A model generated the notes under the pieces. It was given only the letters and a program-made list of their open reading frames with translations, searched no databases and was not told the origin of the DNA. 64,000 nt of DNA, taken from positions 39,847,120-39,911,119 of the forward strand of contig NC_080421.1 of NCBI RefSeq assembly GCF_029873635.1, read 5' to 3'. The stretch comes from Malania oleifera (Eukaryota > Streptophyta > Magnoliopsida > Santalales > Ximeniaceae). Position 1 is the stretch's first letter; the number at the start of each line of letters is the position of its first letter. Below are positions 46,211 to 58,026 of this stretch, one piece after another. The translations under genes were made by a program, and so were the position numbers.

Positions 46211-46563
46211 TTGGGAGTTTTTGGATGAATTATAGTCTAACTTGTAACTCAAATAAAAAAATTCTCAATAATTCAAATAAAAAACTAATTAATTTGAGTC
46301 CGAAGTCTCGTAAGTCAAATTTACAACTCAACCCATCCCATGCACTCCCCTCCTAAGCCCCCCCAGAGTGGTTTGCTTCTAACTTGGAAACATGATTTGC
46401 TTTGGGAGCAAAAAAATTGTTTGCAAAAAAGAAAGATGGCATTCCACGTGTAAATGAAAATTTAAATTTTGTTTGATTTGTCAAGAACTCAGTTTGAAAA
46501 CAAAAGAATAAAACCATCCTTTGCACTCTAAACTTGGAAAAATGCCAAATCACATCCGGTTAA

Positions 46564-46667
46564 GGGTTGTGGAGGACAATCCTATGCATTCATTTTTACA
46601 TCTCTGACCCTTTATGGGTTGTGGAGGACAATCCTATGCATTCATTTTTACATCTCTGACCCTTTGT
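46564..46667 (+). repeat. 52-bp tandem duplication
   Basis: The unit beginning GGGTTGTGGAGGACAATCCT occurs at 46564 and 46616; the copies differ only at the last bases (CTTTAT and CTTTGT). Near-identity shows a recent event. Confidence 0.9.
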
Positions 46668-48210
46668 CCTAACCTCAAAGTCAAATCTAACCTTCGTGCG
46701 CTATCATCCCTAGATGTTGCCAATTTGAACATCAATGGAAGACAATCTTGTTTCCTCCACAGAGATGACCATTCAAGGTCTCATCCTTATATATATATAT
46801 ATTTCAATTCCATGCATTTTGGTAGTCAATTGGCATGTAATCCGACAAGGTAATTCTATTGTAGCATAATTGATCGATTGATTTCATTTTGACAATTAAA
46901 AAGAGAAGATCATCATATATAATGAGGTTCAAATTATGATATAGCTGTCTCCCAAATATTAAACTAGACTACATGAAAAGATTCTTTAAGCAAGAAGATG
47001 CATACCTTTAAAACGATATACCAAGTGTCTCTTGTTATGTTCATTTTCTTTAATATTCTTTTGTAATTTAAAAGTTAACGACAAACAAGGACAACTCATA
47101 AACAAGTTCTATTTTTATAGTAAAATAAATATCTATGCTAATTGCTTGTCACTTGCTAGGCAGAATGCATATCCATACCCAAAAGACTTGCTTTCTATTT
47201 AATTCTCATATAGAACCAAACAAGATCATATTTAAAACCCAAAAGCTCCGAATATTTTGTCTTGCAATACACATTCCACAAGAATTCATATATGCAAGCT
47301 AGTGATTATCTTTGAATACCATGCCTGCAAAATATATGATGATAACCATTTGTTCAACTTCCCAAATGTTATGATAATAACTACTTGTAATAGTTCCCAA
47401 AAGCGAGCATTGATCTCAATCCCACACAAATGCTTCTGTTTAAATTGAAGTCAAGATGGGAACTTCGTTGCAGATTCGAAGGTGCCAATTCAAGAAAGAA
47501 AATTTTTTGAAAAATTGATGATCTGCATTTACAGCAATCTTATCAATTAAGTTTCCGACTCTACTCTGCTAACTGATGTAATTAAGGAAACACTTGGCCT
47601 ACATAAGCTTAAAATGAACTCAAGGTGGTGTGCATCATGTGGAAATCAAGGTTAATTTTGCAGCGACTGGCACGTACTCTTAGTTCTGCTCCACAAAGCT
47701 TAATTTTAGAGCTACACTAAGATAGAAGATTCTATGGAATTCCACCATACTACAATGCAGCAAGTAAGCACAAGTGAGCATGAGAAAGACCCATCACTTT
47801 CAACAAAACGAAAAATGAAAGCATTATACTCCAGCCAGATCACCCAGAAATGTCAAAAATTGCAGGCCACCATATCCTCCTCACATCCTTAAGCCTCACA
47901 AAACATCAAAAAAATGTGAATTAGATCCCACTCTTTCGAAGTGTTTACACAATCAAACAGCCCTCTTACAAAGCAGTGCACGCATCTACATTTTACATAT
48001 TATATGGTTTACAAGAGTTATAGAGGCTGGGAACAAGATCAAAGGAACACAGCATTTTGTGCATTCTCACTTCAATGGAGCTTGGGTATAAATTGAAATG
48101 ATTAAATATCACCCTTGTGCTTTTGACCCAGATAATCAATAAATTTTTTTTATCCTAGTTAATTAGATATGATAATGATCTTTCTATGCATATGCTCATA
48201 AGTTCATTTT
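46668..48210. other. Intergenic, downstream of the LRR gene
   Basis: AT-rich non-coding sequence. No ORF, transposon end or RNA gene could be supported. It contains a short TA repeat (46790-46802). Confidence 0.5.
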
Positions 48211-48604
48211 GCTGGATTCCAAGGACAAAAGCATGAGAGAGAGAGAGAGAAACAGAGATGTAGAATTTTTTTAATTAGCTGAGTGATTCTCTTTTATTTT
48301 CTTTTCTTTGGATCATACAATTTACAATAGCAATGCCAATGGTTATTCCAAATCCATACCCCAGAATCAATGCTCTGCAGTCAAACCCATCGATTTTGAA
48401 CCAGCTGGATTCTTTGGTGCATTCCAAGGGCACAAGCATGTGAGAGAGAATATTTTGTAATTAGCTGGGTGATACTCGTTTATTTTCTTTTTTTTTATTT
48501 GGATCATACAACTTCCGGTAACAATGCCGATGGCCATTCCAAATCCATATCCCAAAATTACTGATCTCCAGTCAAACCCATCGATTTTGAACCAGCTGGA
48601 TTTT
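48211..48604 (-). repeat. Tandem duplication of the LRR gene 3' end
   Basis: 48415-48604 (copy A) and 48211-48412 (copy B) are similar over about 190-200 bp. Both encode, on the minus strand, the [10 protein letters not shown]...LGYGFG anchor and a short basic tail. In copy B the anchor frame ends at a TAA shortly after KENKRESLS. In copy A a longer A-run shifts the frame, so the gene reads past the equivalent stop into copy B, out of its original frame, ending at 48367. Confidence 0.8.
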
Positions 48605-51213
48605 TCGTAGTTTTCTTGGTATACTGAACTTTGTTTCTTTGGGGATGGAAATCGAAATGAGCTAGAGTCACAAGGAGGCAAGGGAAGCCCACAGAGGAAA
48701 GAATTATTTTCATAAGTAGATGGCGGAAAAGTGCTCAACTGACCACCAGAAGGGACGGGACCTGTGAGATTGTTGTTAGAGACATTAAATTCAATAAGAA
48801 AAGAAACAGTCTGCAATGACGGGGGTATAGGTCCATGAAGATAATTATAAGACAAATCTAGCGTCTCAATTTCCTTTAAACTCCCAAAAATATCAGGAAT
48901 CATTCCTGTCAACTTGTTATGTCCCAATCCTAGGACAATTAGACTGTGCACTGAGCCAAGACTTTCTGGAATGGTTCCAGACAAGGAATTGTAGGATAGG
49001 TCAAGGTAGATCATGCTGTTACAGCTCATGAGCAAGTTCATGAATAAGGATACCTTGCTTAAATCGTAAATTCTAGTGAATGGGCAAGAGTGAAACACGG
49101 TCACCAATGCCTCTGCTCGAACTCCCCCAGATTCTACAATTCCTTTAGCACTTTTGCAGGCATTCACATTCTCAGTTTTCAAGTATGCAAGATGTTGCCC
49201 AGAAATGAATCCATGGATCAAGTTGACATGATCGGCAAATTCTGATGGGATAGGACCAGTTAACTTGTTGTTATGCAAGTCTAGGTAAATAAGGCTTGGG
49301 CACTTGCCCAATTCTCCTGGTATCTGGCCAGATAGCATATTTTCGCCCAGTTGGAGCAGGCTGAGGTAAAGGAGATTCCCAAATCCATATGGAATTTCTC
49401 CCACGAGCTTGTTGGTGGAAAGTGACAGCCACATCAACTTAGTGCAGTTAGTAATAGAAAGTGGAATGGTTCCGGTGATGCGATTGTTGTTCAGAATCAA
49501 AGTCCTTAAATTTCCTCCATTTATGCAAATATCCTCTGGAATTTCACCTGAGAGGTTGTTTGCCCACATAATCAATTCAGAAATATTGGGAAGCTTCCAA
49601 ATTCCTGATGGAATCGAGCCGCCTATGCTATTGAGACTAAGATCAATAGTCTTTAGATTTCTGCAATTTGCAAGCTCTGAAGGCAACAATCCTGAGAGAA
49701 AATTGTTGGGCAAATATATCTTCTCAAGAGAAGAGGACGATAGGGTCTTGGTCGCAGGTGAGCAAAACCCAGAAGGCAAACTCCCAGCAAGGGAATTAGA
49801 ACTGAGGTCAAGCACTTGAAGTTGAGTACAATTGGTTATAGATGGTGGCACTGGACCAGTAATGTTGTTGAAGGGTACATAGAGATACTTAAGATTTGGT
49901 AGAGTACTGATTACTGTATTAAGAAAATCCCCTGAAAGTAGGTTGTTGCCGAGGTCGAGGCTTTGCAATGATGAGCATGAGACGAAAGTCGAAGGAAACC
50001 CACCAGAAAATCTATTTCCTGAAAGGTTGAGCGCCTCTAGAGTCCCACAAGCCTGTCCTAACTCAGGCGGGATCTCCCCTGAAAGCTGGTTATATGCCAA
50101 CGACAATCGACGAAGATTCTTAAGGTTCCCCAACAAGACCCCTGGGATTTTGTATTGGAGGTCATTATGAGAGAGGTCAAGGGTGTCGAGAAGATGGCAG
50201 TTTGTCAAGCTCATTGGGAAATATGATCCTGAGAGGCCATTGTTAGACAGGTCAAGCAAGGTGAGATTACTGCATTCGCCAAATTCAAAATCGGAGAAAT
50301 TCTCAGAAAAGTTGTTCTGGGAGAGATTTAGATAGTTGAGCGATGGCAAAAAGTTTGCCATCAGACCAGATATTTCCCCTGACAATGTATTGTAAGAGAG
50401 GTCTAAGGTGAAGAGGTTTTTACACAAAGAAGAGATCGATGTAGAAGTGATACGAAGCTCACCAGGGATCTTGTTATGGGAGAGATTGAGGAGATTCAAA
50501 TTCTGACAGTGGGAGAGAGAGTAGGTCAAGATGGAGGAATCTGAAATCCTATTGTGAGAGAGGTCAAGTTGCAAGAGCGAAGGGCCGAAGTTGAAGGATC
50601 CCCCGGGGATTGAGTTATATGAGAGATTGAGATAAAAAAGGCAATTGCAAGAGAGTAGTAGTTGAAAATATGGTGTGCCAAGAGGACTAGACAAGTTATT
50701 TGCCGACAAGTCTAAGGTCTCAAGCCCACAGCTTTCAAGGCTAGAATTTGTAGATGAATAGAGATCACCATCGTCGGAGAAGGAATTACCATGCAAGTTG
50801 AGATGGCGAAGATTGGGCAAGGTCAATAGATGGACGAGGTGAAGGCGACCGATGAGGCTGGCACCACCAAGGTCGACGTCAGTGACACGTCCACTGGGAG
50901 AGCAAGAGACGCCTCTCCAAAGACAAGGACTGGCAGAAGCTGTATCATTCCAATCCCTCAAGTAACCACCAGGGTCAGCCGCAACAGACCACTTCTTGAA
51001 AGCCATCAATCCTGCAACATCCTCAATGCTTTTTTGCTGTTGGTTTTGAAATGCAGTTGCTAAGTCTAATCTGTCCTCTAGAGCCATGGAGCAATTAGGC
51101 CAACAAGAAAACAGCATGATAAGCAGTAGAGACCAAAACAGAAGGAAAAGTATATTGTGTATTCTCAAGCAAAAACAACACATCACTGTTCCATGTAAAA
51201 GTATATTGTGCAT
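48367..51213 (-). CDS. Kinase-less BRL1/BRL3-like LRR receptor-like protein
   Basis: A single uninterrupted 948-residue frame. Residues 11-44 form a signal peptide; the second Met (codon at 51183) is the likelier start, since the first lies in a short duplicated stretch. Residues 62-105 form the LRR N-cap with CLWRGVSC. About 22 plant-type LRRs (LxxLxLxxNxLSGxIP) follow. An island of about 60 residues (667-730, with [10 protein letters not shown]) is followed by four LRRs and a C-cap with LCGLPLPPC (840-848). The ectodomain, island sequence included, resembles the brassinosteroid receptor relatives BRL1/BRL3. These have a TM and a kinase at this point. Here residues 879-904 ([20 protein letters not shown]) are the anchor typical of LRR-RLPs of the Cf type, followed by a basic tail and no kinase. 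It would act at the plasma membrane, possibly as a ligand-binding co-receptor or competitor; that role is inference. The last 14 or so residues come from out-of-frame duplicated DNA. Confidence 0.85.
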   Translation of the reverse strand: MHNILLHGTVMCCFCLRIHNILFLLFWSLLLIMLFSCWPNCSMALEDRLDLATAFQNQQQKSIEDVAGLMAFKKWSVAADPGGYLRDWNDTASASPCLWRGVSCSPSGRVTDVDLGGASLIGRLHLVHLLTLPNLRHLNLHGNSFSDDGDLYSSTNSSLESCGLETLDLSANNLSSPLGTPYFQLLLSCNCLFYLNLSYNSIPGGSFNFGPSLLQLDLSHNRISDSSILTYSLSHCQNLNLLNLSHNKIPGELRITSTSISSLCKNLFTLDLSYNTLSGEISGLMANFLPSLNYLNLSQNNFSENFSDFEFGECSNLTLLDLSNNGLSGSYFPMSLTNCHLLDTLDLSHNDLQYKIPGVLLGNLKNLRRLSLAYNQLSGEIPPELGQACGTLEALNLSGNRFSGGFPSTFVSCSSLQSLDLGNNLLSGDFLNTVISTLPNLKYLYVPFNNITGPVPPSITNCTQLQVLDLSSNSLAGSLPSGFCSPATKTLSSSSLEKIYLPNNFLSGLLPSELANCRNLKTIDLSLNSIGGSIPSGIWKLPNISELIMWANNLSGEIPEDICINGGNLRTLILNNNRITGTIPLSITNCTKLMWLSLSTNKLVGEIPYGFGNLLYLSLLQLGENMLSGQIPGELGKCPSLIYLDLHNNKLTGPIPSEFADHVNLIHGFISGQHLAYLKTENVNACKSAKGIVESGGVRAEALVTVFHSCPFTRIYDLSKVSLFMNLLMSCNSMIYLDLSYNSLSGTIPESLGSVHSLIVLGLGHNKLTGMIPDIFGSLKEIETLDLSYNYLHGPIPPSLQTVSFLIEFNVSNNNLTGPVPSGGQLSTFPPSTYENNSFLCGLPLPPCDSSSFRFPSPKKQSSVYQENYEKSSWFKIDGFDWRSVILGYGFGMAIGIVTGSCMIQIKKKKINEYHPANYKIFSLTCLCPWNAPKNPAGSKSMGLTAEH

Positions 51214-51220
51214 TCTCAGG
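51149..51220 (-). repeat. Short direct repeat at the LRR gene start
   Basis: AAGTATATTGTGYATTCTCA occurs at about 51149 and 51199. The upstream copy contains the first ATG; the downstream copy lies in the signal-peptide coding region. This makes the first ATG a doubtful start. Confidence 0.75.
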
Positions 51221-51262
51221 TTTCAAAAACTAGGAAATGGGAAGTAGCTAAGCCTCCCAAAA

Positions 51263-51275
51263 CATATATAATAGG
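51263..51275 (-). promoter_or_regulatory. Possible TATA box of the LRR gene
   Basis: Minus-strand CCTATTATATATG lies 50 bp before the first ATG and 80 bp before the second. With a start about 30 bp downstream, the 5' leader would be about 20 or 50 nt. Confidence 0.35.
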
Positions 51276-53061
51276 ATCTTCCATACATCTCTCTCCATGG
51301 TCAAACATTTTGTTGTTGACATTCTCACATATCTTCCTCTGAACATTTTTTTATTCTCATTTGTGTGTGTAATGGAAATCACAGCATGCCCCATACCCCC
51401 AAATTTTAGACAGCAAGTTGGGTTGTTACTGTAATTAAGACATGGTAACCACGACGGTGACATCAGGTTGCTGTTGAGGCATCTACTGCCAGTTGTGGCC
51501 CTTTATGTCTTTAATAATGATAATAATTAAAAATTAATAATAGTAAATTACCAAGTCCAATCAGTCAGAGAAGCCTCTCATAATAATAATAATAATAATA
51601 ATGAAGGAAAAATACACAAACTATCTACCATGTTTCAAATGACCCTCTGAACTCTCTAAGACAAATTGAATATCTCTATTTAGCTACAGAAAAGAACCCT
51701 TCCATAATAAAAGCAGGTAAATATAATGGATTAATATCATGTGCATAACGCATGTATAATTAATAATTTTTAGACAAAATTCGCTTATAATTTCGAAGAA
51801 TATAATGGTTAATTTATTTACAAAAGGTGCTGAACTCTCTTAAGGCTTGATTATTTATTTTATAGACTTTTCCTGACATTTAATTTTTTGGACGCATATA
51901 CATTTTCCTAGGGTTATCTTTTTGTCAAATATTATGCGAAGTTCACTCATTTTTGGAAACATTAAGAGAGGTCCCTAGATTTTTTTTTTATTTTTATTTT
52001 TTCTGAACTTTAGTGGTCATGTGTTGTTTACAAATTCTAAGGGAGGTCTCCATGATTTTCGAAACTTAAGAAGTCCATATCTTCTTATCAAATCTCATGG
52101 GAGGTCTTTTGCCGTAAATTTTTTATATGCAAGTGGTGAAAAAACCTGATCGTGACTTGCATCTACTTTCTTTTTTTTTTTCTCTCTCTCACTCTTTATG
52201 GTATAAATCAATAAAAAAATTAAGGGCATATTTGGAACTTACAAAATATAAGGGAAGGGTAAGAAAAATACATAAGAATCTACTTTTTAATGTTTTCTCA
52301 ACAAGAAAGGAAAATAAAATGTACAAAAAATCAAGGAATAAAATTTTGATTTTATGCATGAATAACACTTGATTTTTCTTAAATTTTTAATCATATTAGA
52401 ACAAAATTTTATGTTGAACACTTATTGATATAGAGAGAAAATATAGTAGAAAACGCATTCCTTCTTATTTTTTTTTCCTTCTGCCCAAAAGAATCCTTAA
52501 TCCAAATGGGGCCTAAAGCAATACATAATTTCTTATATTGTCATACAAGAATTAATATAGAAGGGAAAATCTTAAAGAATCATGGATCCCCTAGACTAGT
52601 AAACAACTTTATACAAATATGGACGATAGTTATATAACAAAACTAAATGCAATTAGTATAAAAAATAAAATTAACATTCAACAATCACAAGCTTTAATAA
52701 TTTTTTTGTCAACTCAATTTATAATTTATAAAAAATGTATAAATTGAATAATAGAATAAAATATCACATATTTTAATCAAAAAAATATTCTTACATTCTT
52801 CTAAGTTAATTAATTTGTAAGATGTTTATATATTTTTAGAAATATAAGTGCAATTTTGTTCAAAAAATTTATTAATTATACATGTGTGATGCACATAGTG
52901 TCAGTTCATAGACTAAACTGGTTTTGCTAATAGAAGGGACCTTTTGTAATTAAACAGATAATTAAAGGGGTTTTAATATTTTTTAAAAAAAGCTAAGGTG
53001 AAAGAAACTATTGTAAAAACAAATAAAGAAAATGCTACAGAACAGAAAACGCTTCAAGGCA
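51276..53061. other. Intergenic with MITE-like remnant
   Basis: A (TAA)n run at 51578-51602. 51815-52115 resembles the MITE at 25751 in its right end (CAAAAGACCTCCCATGAGATTTGAT, minus strand); its left end is poorly matched. The rest is AT-rich and non-coding. Confidence 0.4.
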
Positions 53062-53745
53062 TGTTATAATGTCATTTTCCTTAAAACGTTATCTGCCCCC
53101 ACTAGATCGGCGTGTATTGAGTCAGCAAATACGTTTCCAGAATACAATGAAGCCTGGAATATAATATGATATTTGTTTGCGTTATACACAAACGAAAAAC
53201 TGATCAAAAAAACTTTAGAAGAATCTGAACAAATTTCTGGAATTCTATTTCTGTAGAAAACAGAACCCATAATTGAGGAAGATATAATTTGTGAAAGCCT
53301 TTATGAGAGAAAGAGAAAGAGAGAATGATTGAATATTTCTGTAGGATTGTTGGAATTAATTCTATCTTTAAATAGACAGAATTATACCTATTTCCAACAG
53401 TTACATCTGTTCAAATTTAAACTTGCCAAATTAAAACCGTTAGATTATTTATACGGTTCAGATCGCACCATTGGATCTTATAAATGTGCCACTAAGTGCT
53501 TGTGCGGCAACTAAATGCGCCACTAGCGCCCACACTAGCACTATCTCTTAACCAACTTTAAAAGAATATTCCACCTCATCATTTATGAATGAATTTTCCT
53601 TTTTCACTCTTTCCAATGTGGGACAAACCCACATAGCATTAAATGCTCATCATAAATGTTTTAGAGAATACAGAAATGGAAGACTTTGAAAACCCATAAA
53701 ATTGATTTTTTTAGAAAATATTTCAACATTCCCCCACCATTTTCA
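53062..53745 (-). mobile_element. LTR (667 bp) with polypurine tract, minus strand
   Basis: On the minus strand ATGGTGGGGGAA (about 53740-53729) is followed by TGTTGAAATATTTTC (53728), and the LTR ends ...CATTATAACA (53062). The ends TGTT...AACA are inverted. It includes a TATA-like ATTTAAAGATAG region and a GA/CT-rich stretch at 53305-53325. Probably a copia 3' LTR; there is no coding sequence to confirm it. Confidence 0.7.
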
Positions 53746-53879
53746 AAATATAGATGAAAAACAATTTATTCAGATAAAAGAAAATTTATGCATAAATGAA
53801 GGTGTTTTTAGAACTTGAACCTTCACTTAGTGAATACATATCAAAGTTAACCAGGATTACATAGTAGACGAACTTTGAA

Positions 53880-53975
53880 CTAGCATTAAATGCTCCTCAT
53901 AAATGCTTTAGAAAATACAGAAATGGAAGACTTTAAAAACCCATAAAATCGATTATTTTAGAAAATATTTCAACA
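53880..53975 (-). mobile_element. Partial second copy of the 53-kb LTR
   Basis: The first 96 bp of the same LTR recur here (minus strand, from 53975), about 90% alike. 53746-53879 between them is unassigned. This would be the remains of the 5' LTR of an element whose interior and most of whose 5' LTR were lost. Confidence 0.7.
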
Positions 53976-54289
53976 TAAGGTACACAATTGTAACATGGTA
54001 ATGAAGATTACTTGTGTAGAGTTTGAAATTACTAATGAAGATTACTTGTGTTTTGCTTCTGAGTTTGCAATTTGAATTGCTAGGATGAATTAACCTATCC
54101 AAACTTAAAAGAGGTTACCCCACAGGAAAAATTGAAAAAAACTCAACAAGCTCTCAACTCATTGTGTTAATACCATTCAATCTTGATATTGAAAAGATAA
54201 GCAGCCACAATTTTTATTTTTATTTTTATTTTTCACAATAAGAAGACTTAAAGTTCTTTATCTCCATCCTATGCGAGCTCCCATAAGAG

Positions 54290-54742
54290 TACACTAGTTC
54301 CAAATAAAAGAATACACTATGGGCATATATATATCCTAATACATTAGAAACAGGTCATTAAGACCAGAATCATATTTTCTATGGAGGACGGTCTTGGATC
54401 AATGGTAAGGTTGCTCCTTTGTAACCAATTGGTCATAAGTTTGAGTTAATTCCAAATAAAAAAACAGACATATATATACTAATACATTAGAAACAGGTCA
54501 TTGTGACCTGAATCATATTTACTAGGAGGAATCAAAGAATTAATAGATCTGTTCCGAGGGCAGTCTTGGATCAAAGGTAAGCTTGCTCCTTTGTGAACAA
54601 TTGGTCATGAGTTTGAGTCCAAGGAAACAATTTCCTGCATAAAAGTAGCGGTAAGACTGCATACACTATGACGACTTTCCACATATCTTCGTAAAGCAAG
54701 GAGCCTTGTGGCTAGAGGTTATAGTGGCCTAAAAGCACCTCA
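54290..54742 (+). mobile_element. tRNA-derived SINE with partly duplicated head
   Basis: At 54555-54740 an A-box-like TTGGATCAAAGGTAAG and B-box-like GGTCATGAGTTTGAGTCC are followed by GGTAAGACTGCATACACTATGACGA and a GGAGCCTTGTGG end, the pattern of plant Au-type SINEs. A similar head (54385-54440) stops just after the B box. The flanking CTAATACATTAGAAACAGG occurs before both. So a stretch of about 155 bp holding flank and SINE head was duplicated in tandem. Confidence 0.65.
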
Positions 54743-55319
54743 GAACTTGAATACCATTTTTTTCAACATTTTCTATTTACATTTTACCTTAATTATATTT
54801 ATCTGAAATTTCTGGTTTAGTCAATTTTCTATTTATGTTCTTATTTGATTTATTACGATTGTAAAATTATCTACAACTCATTATTGAATACATTCAGCCA
54901 AACGTGCTTTCAGGTCATTTTATATTGAACACTAAAAGCACAAGTAGGATAAATGAGTACAGGGTCGTCCATATCATAGAACCACAACATCAACAGATTC
55001 ATAAAGGTAAAATGAAGGGAAAAAGCAGACATCAAATGAGGGAAAAAATATTATGAAGACACAGGCCCTTGCCCTTGTGTATGTTAAAATGCCATGAACC
55101 TTCTCCAGTAGTCATTAGGTTGAGAAGCTTTCTGGAGGCCTGCAACCTATTTTGTCTTTACCTGCATGCATCATAATTCACCATTCATATTCCAAATATT
55201 TCATCTTCCTCCATGCTGCCCTTGCATCTCCCTTCAGTCTCTAACCCACAGGTTGATTCAATCCCACATGAAATGTTGTTAAGAGCCATTGTTCTCTATT
55301 TTGCATAATGCAATTTCAA
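54743..55319. other. Intergenic, nothing recognised
   Basis: AT-rich sequence between the SINE and the LRR pseudogene; no gene, repeat array or RNA was found. Confidence 0.5.
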
Positions 55320-57403
55320 ACCACCACACTGATCATTGCTCCACATCCATATCCCATTATCAAAATTTCCAAGTCAGTGAAGCCATTGATTTTGACTTTG
55401 AATTGTACTCATGCCTAATGGGAGTTTGATGAGTGATAGTTACTAGGCAATGCATATTGACAAAGTCCAAAGCCACAAGGGGGCAAAGGTAAACCACAAA
55501 GGTGAGAATTATTCTCGTCTGGGCACTGTGAGAAGTGCGTAGCGGACCTCCCGAAGGAATAGGGCTTGTTAGGTTGTTGTTGGACACATTAAGATAGCTA
55601 AGAAATGCTAGTGCTGGGTACGCCCTTGAAGATAATTATGAGAGAGATCTATAATTCCAATGTCCTTCAGAAGCCTGAAACTATTGGGAATGTTCCCAGT
55701 TAAGTCGTTCCGTTTTAAATTTAGGAAGTGCAAATTGTTCATTGTGCCAAAGCTTTCAGGAACAGTTCCAGACAAGTAATTGTAAGATACGTCAATGTAG
55801 GCAATGCTGCTACTGCTTGTCAATGAGATTTTTTTCGTCAAAGTAAAATCTAGTTGATGGGCAGGAGTGAATCATAGGAAGATTCAGTACCTCTCCACAC
55901 CAACCCCTTTAAATTCAATGGGTCCAGTACCTCCGCATGTAGTCCCGTCCATACTTCGCAAGCACGCATACTGCATCCAAGGTGCGAGTGCATGGATGAT
56001 GAAGTGGGATTGATTGTTTTCTAATGAGATGGGACCAGCTATATTTTTGTGGGCTAAGTCGTGCCAAAAAAGGCTTTGGCGCTTTCCTAGTTGTGGTAGT
56101 ATTAGGCCAGTCAGAAAATTTATTGGAGGGTGGTAAGGTAAATGGTTCCCCAGATAAGCTGATTGCTGGAAAGTGACAGCCATCTCATGTTAGTGCAGTA
56201 AACAATCAATAGACAGTGGAATAGTTCCAGTGACAAGATTGTTCTTTAGAATTGAAGTCTACAGTTTTCCACCATTAATATAAATGCCCTCAGGAATTTT
56301 ACCAGTCAGGTTGTTTCCCCACATGATCAAGTTAGAAGGATTCCCCGGGGTCCAAAATCCTGATGGAATTGAGCCATTCAGGCTGTTGAGACTAAGATCA
56401 ATCGTCCTATGATTCCCACAGTTTGCAAGCTCTAGAGGCACTGTTCCATAGAGAATTATTGGGCAGAAGAATTTCCTCAAGGTTAGAAGATGACGGGGTG
56501 GGAGAGCTGGATGAAAAAAAAATCCAGAAGTTATATTGCCAGCAAGGGCGTTAGTACTGAGGTTGAGCACTTTAAGTTGAGTGCAATTAATTAAAGAGAG
56601 CGGCATGGAACCGGTAATGTTGTTAAAAGCTATGTACAGATACCAAAAAGTTGGGAGTGTGCTGATTACTGCATTTAGAAAATCCCCAGAAAGCATATTG
56701 TTGCCGAGGTCCAGTCTAAACAGAGACGAGCATGATTTGAAAGTTGGTGGAAACTAGCCTATAAGTTTGTTTGAAGAAAGGTAAAGCTCCTTTAAAGTAC
56801 CACAAGTTTGTCCCAATTCAGGTGGAATCTCTCCTAGAAGCTGGTATTGGGCTGGAGAGAGCTGGTGCAAATTTTTAAGTTACCCAACGAGACTCCTGGG
56901 ATTTAGTACTGGAGTTCATCATGAGAAAGGACGAGCAATCTCAAGAAGTTGTCAATTCATTAAGCTTGCCAGCAACTTTTTCCCTGAAAGGCCACTATAG
57001 GACAAATTAAGTACAGTGAGCTTAACACAATCACCGAATTCGATCAATGCTAGAGAAATTTTTGTGGGAGGGATCCAGGTGGCCAATGGATGGCAACAAA
57101 TTTACCACTAGATCAGCAGGTCAAGATGATGGAGATATGGTGAAGCCAACAGATGGACAAGGTGCAGGCCACCAATGAGACCTCCCTGCCCAGATCAATG
57201 GCAGAAACTCGTTTGCTTGGAGAGTATGTAACACCTCGCCGGCAGCATGGGCTGGAAGAACCATTAATCCGATCTCCCAAGAAACTATTAGGACCAATCA
57301 TGACAGACCGCTGCTTGAAAGCCATCAATCCTCTCATATCTTCATTGCTTTTTCCCTCCAACGTCACTAAACAAGGACAATGAGGCAACTGCCCAAAGAC
57401 CAA
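55320..57403 (-). pseudogene. Broken paralogue of the kinase-less BRL-like gene
   Basis: Read downward: N-cap region (57403-57113, LMAFKQRSV...), scattered LRRs with many frame changes, an open stretch at 56696-56259, an island (about 55990-55885, CLRSMDGTTCGG and IEFKGVGVERY), three LRRs at 55841-55608, a C-cap near 55470, and an anchor at about 55385-55325 that reads LEILIMGYGCGAMISVV. No kinase follows. The island is closer to the canonical BRL type than that of the intact gene. Frameshifts and stops separate all segments. It is about 4 kb from the intact copy in the same orientation, a tandem duplicate. Confidence 0.85.
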
Positions 57404-58026
57404 AATATAAATGTTCTCATCATATTCATACTACATAGCATCAGCTCCCTTTGCCTTGCTGTCTTTTTATTCAAAAGGCTTAAATTCAATGGTGATTTTT
57501 TCTAGTTATATAACTAATTAGCACCGGCTGAATTATTATATGCTAGTCAAAGTCAATGCTGCCAATAAAGAGAAGTAGGTCATGGAATATTTTCTGCCAG
57601 CAAGCTGGTAATATGAAAAATTATTGCTCCAGGAAAAGATAGAATAAAATCGCATGAATATAATGGATGTATAGACTTATGGATTAAACTCTGCAATCTT
57701 GCAGCATTACTTCTATGGTAAAATATTTGGTGTTAAAGGATATGCACAACTATAAGGATATGCACAACTATATATATATATATATATATGTATGGACTGA
57801 CACAACTCCACCATCCATGTGAACCAAACACACATGGATAAAATTATTTTAGATACATTAAAGTTTGACCTAAAAAATAAATTTTATTTAGCAAAAAAAA
57901 AAAGGATAAAATTTATATTAATATAATATATAAACATAAAAATAGTGTAAATAATTTTGTAAATGCAAATATTATTATCTTTAGAAGTAAGACAAGTATT
58001 TATAAAAAAAAAATTAAATTCAATAA
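57404..58026. other. AT-rich intergenic
   Basis: It holds a 19-bp duplication (AAGGATATGCACAACTATA, about 57737 and 57756) and a (TA)n run at about 57770-57789. No coding sequence supported. Confidence 0.55.

Noticed and set aside
48210..48367. Protein kinase domain expected after a BRL-type ectodomain
   Set aside because: I looked on the minus strand below the anchor, down to about 46700, for kinase landmarks (Gly-rich loop, HRD, DFG). None were seen. The ending is RLP-like, not a cut kinase.
49409..51063. Plus-strand ORFs opposite the LRR gene
   Set aside because: Antisense shadows of the LRR repeats; codon pattern and similarity belong to the minus strand.
53064..53514. Small ORFs in the 53-kb LTR
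   Set aside because: They fall inside an LTR with clear ends and polypurine tract; no domain content.
54555..54630. tRNA gene suggested by A- and B-box-like sequences
   Set aside because: No cloverleaf or acceptor stem can be formed, and the 3' body matches the SINE pattern instead.
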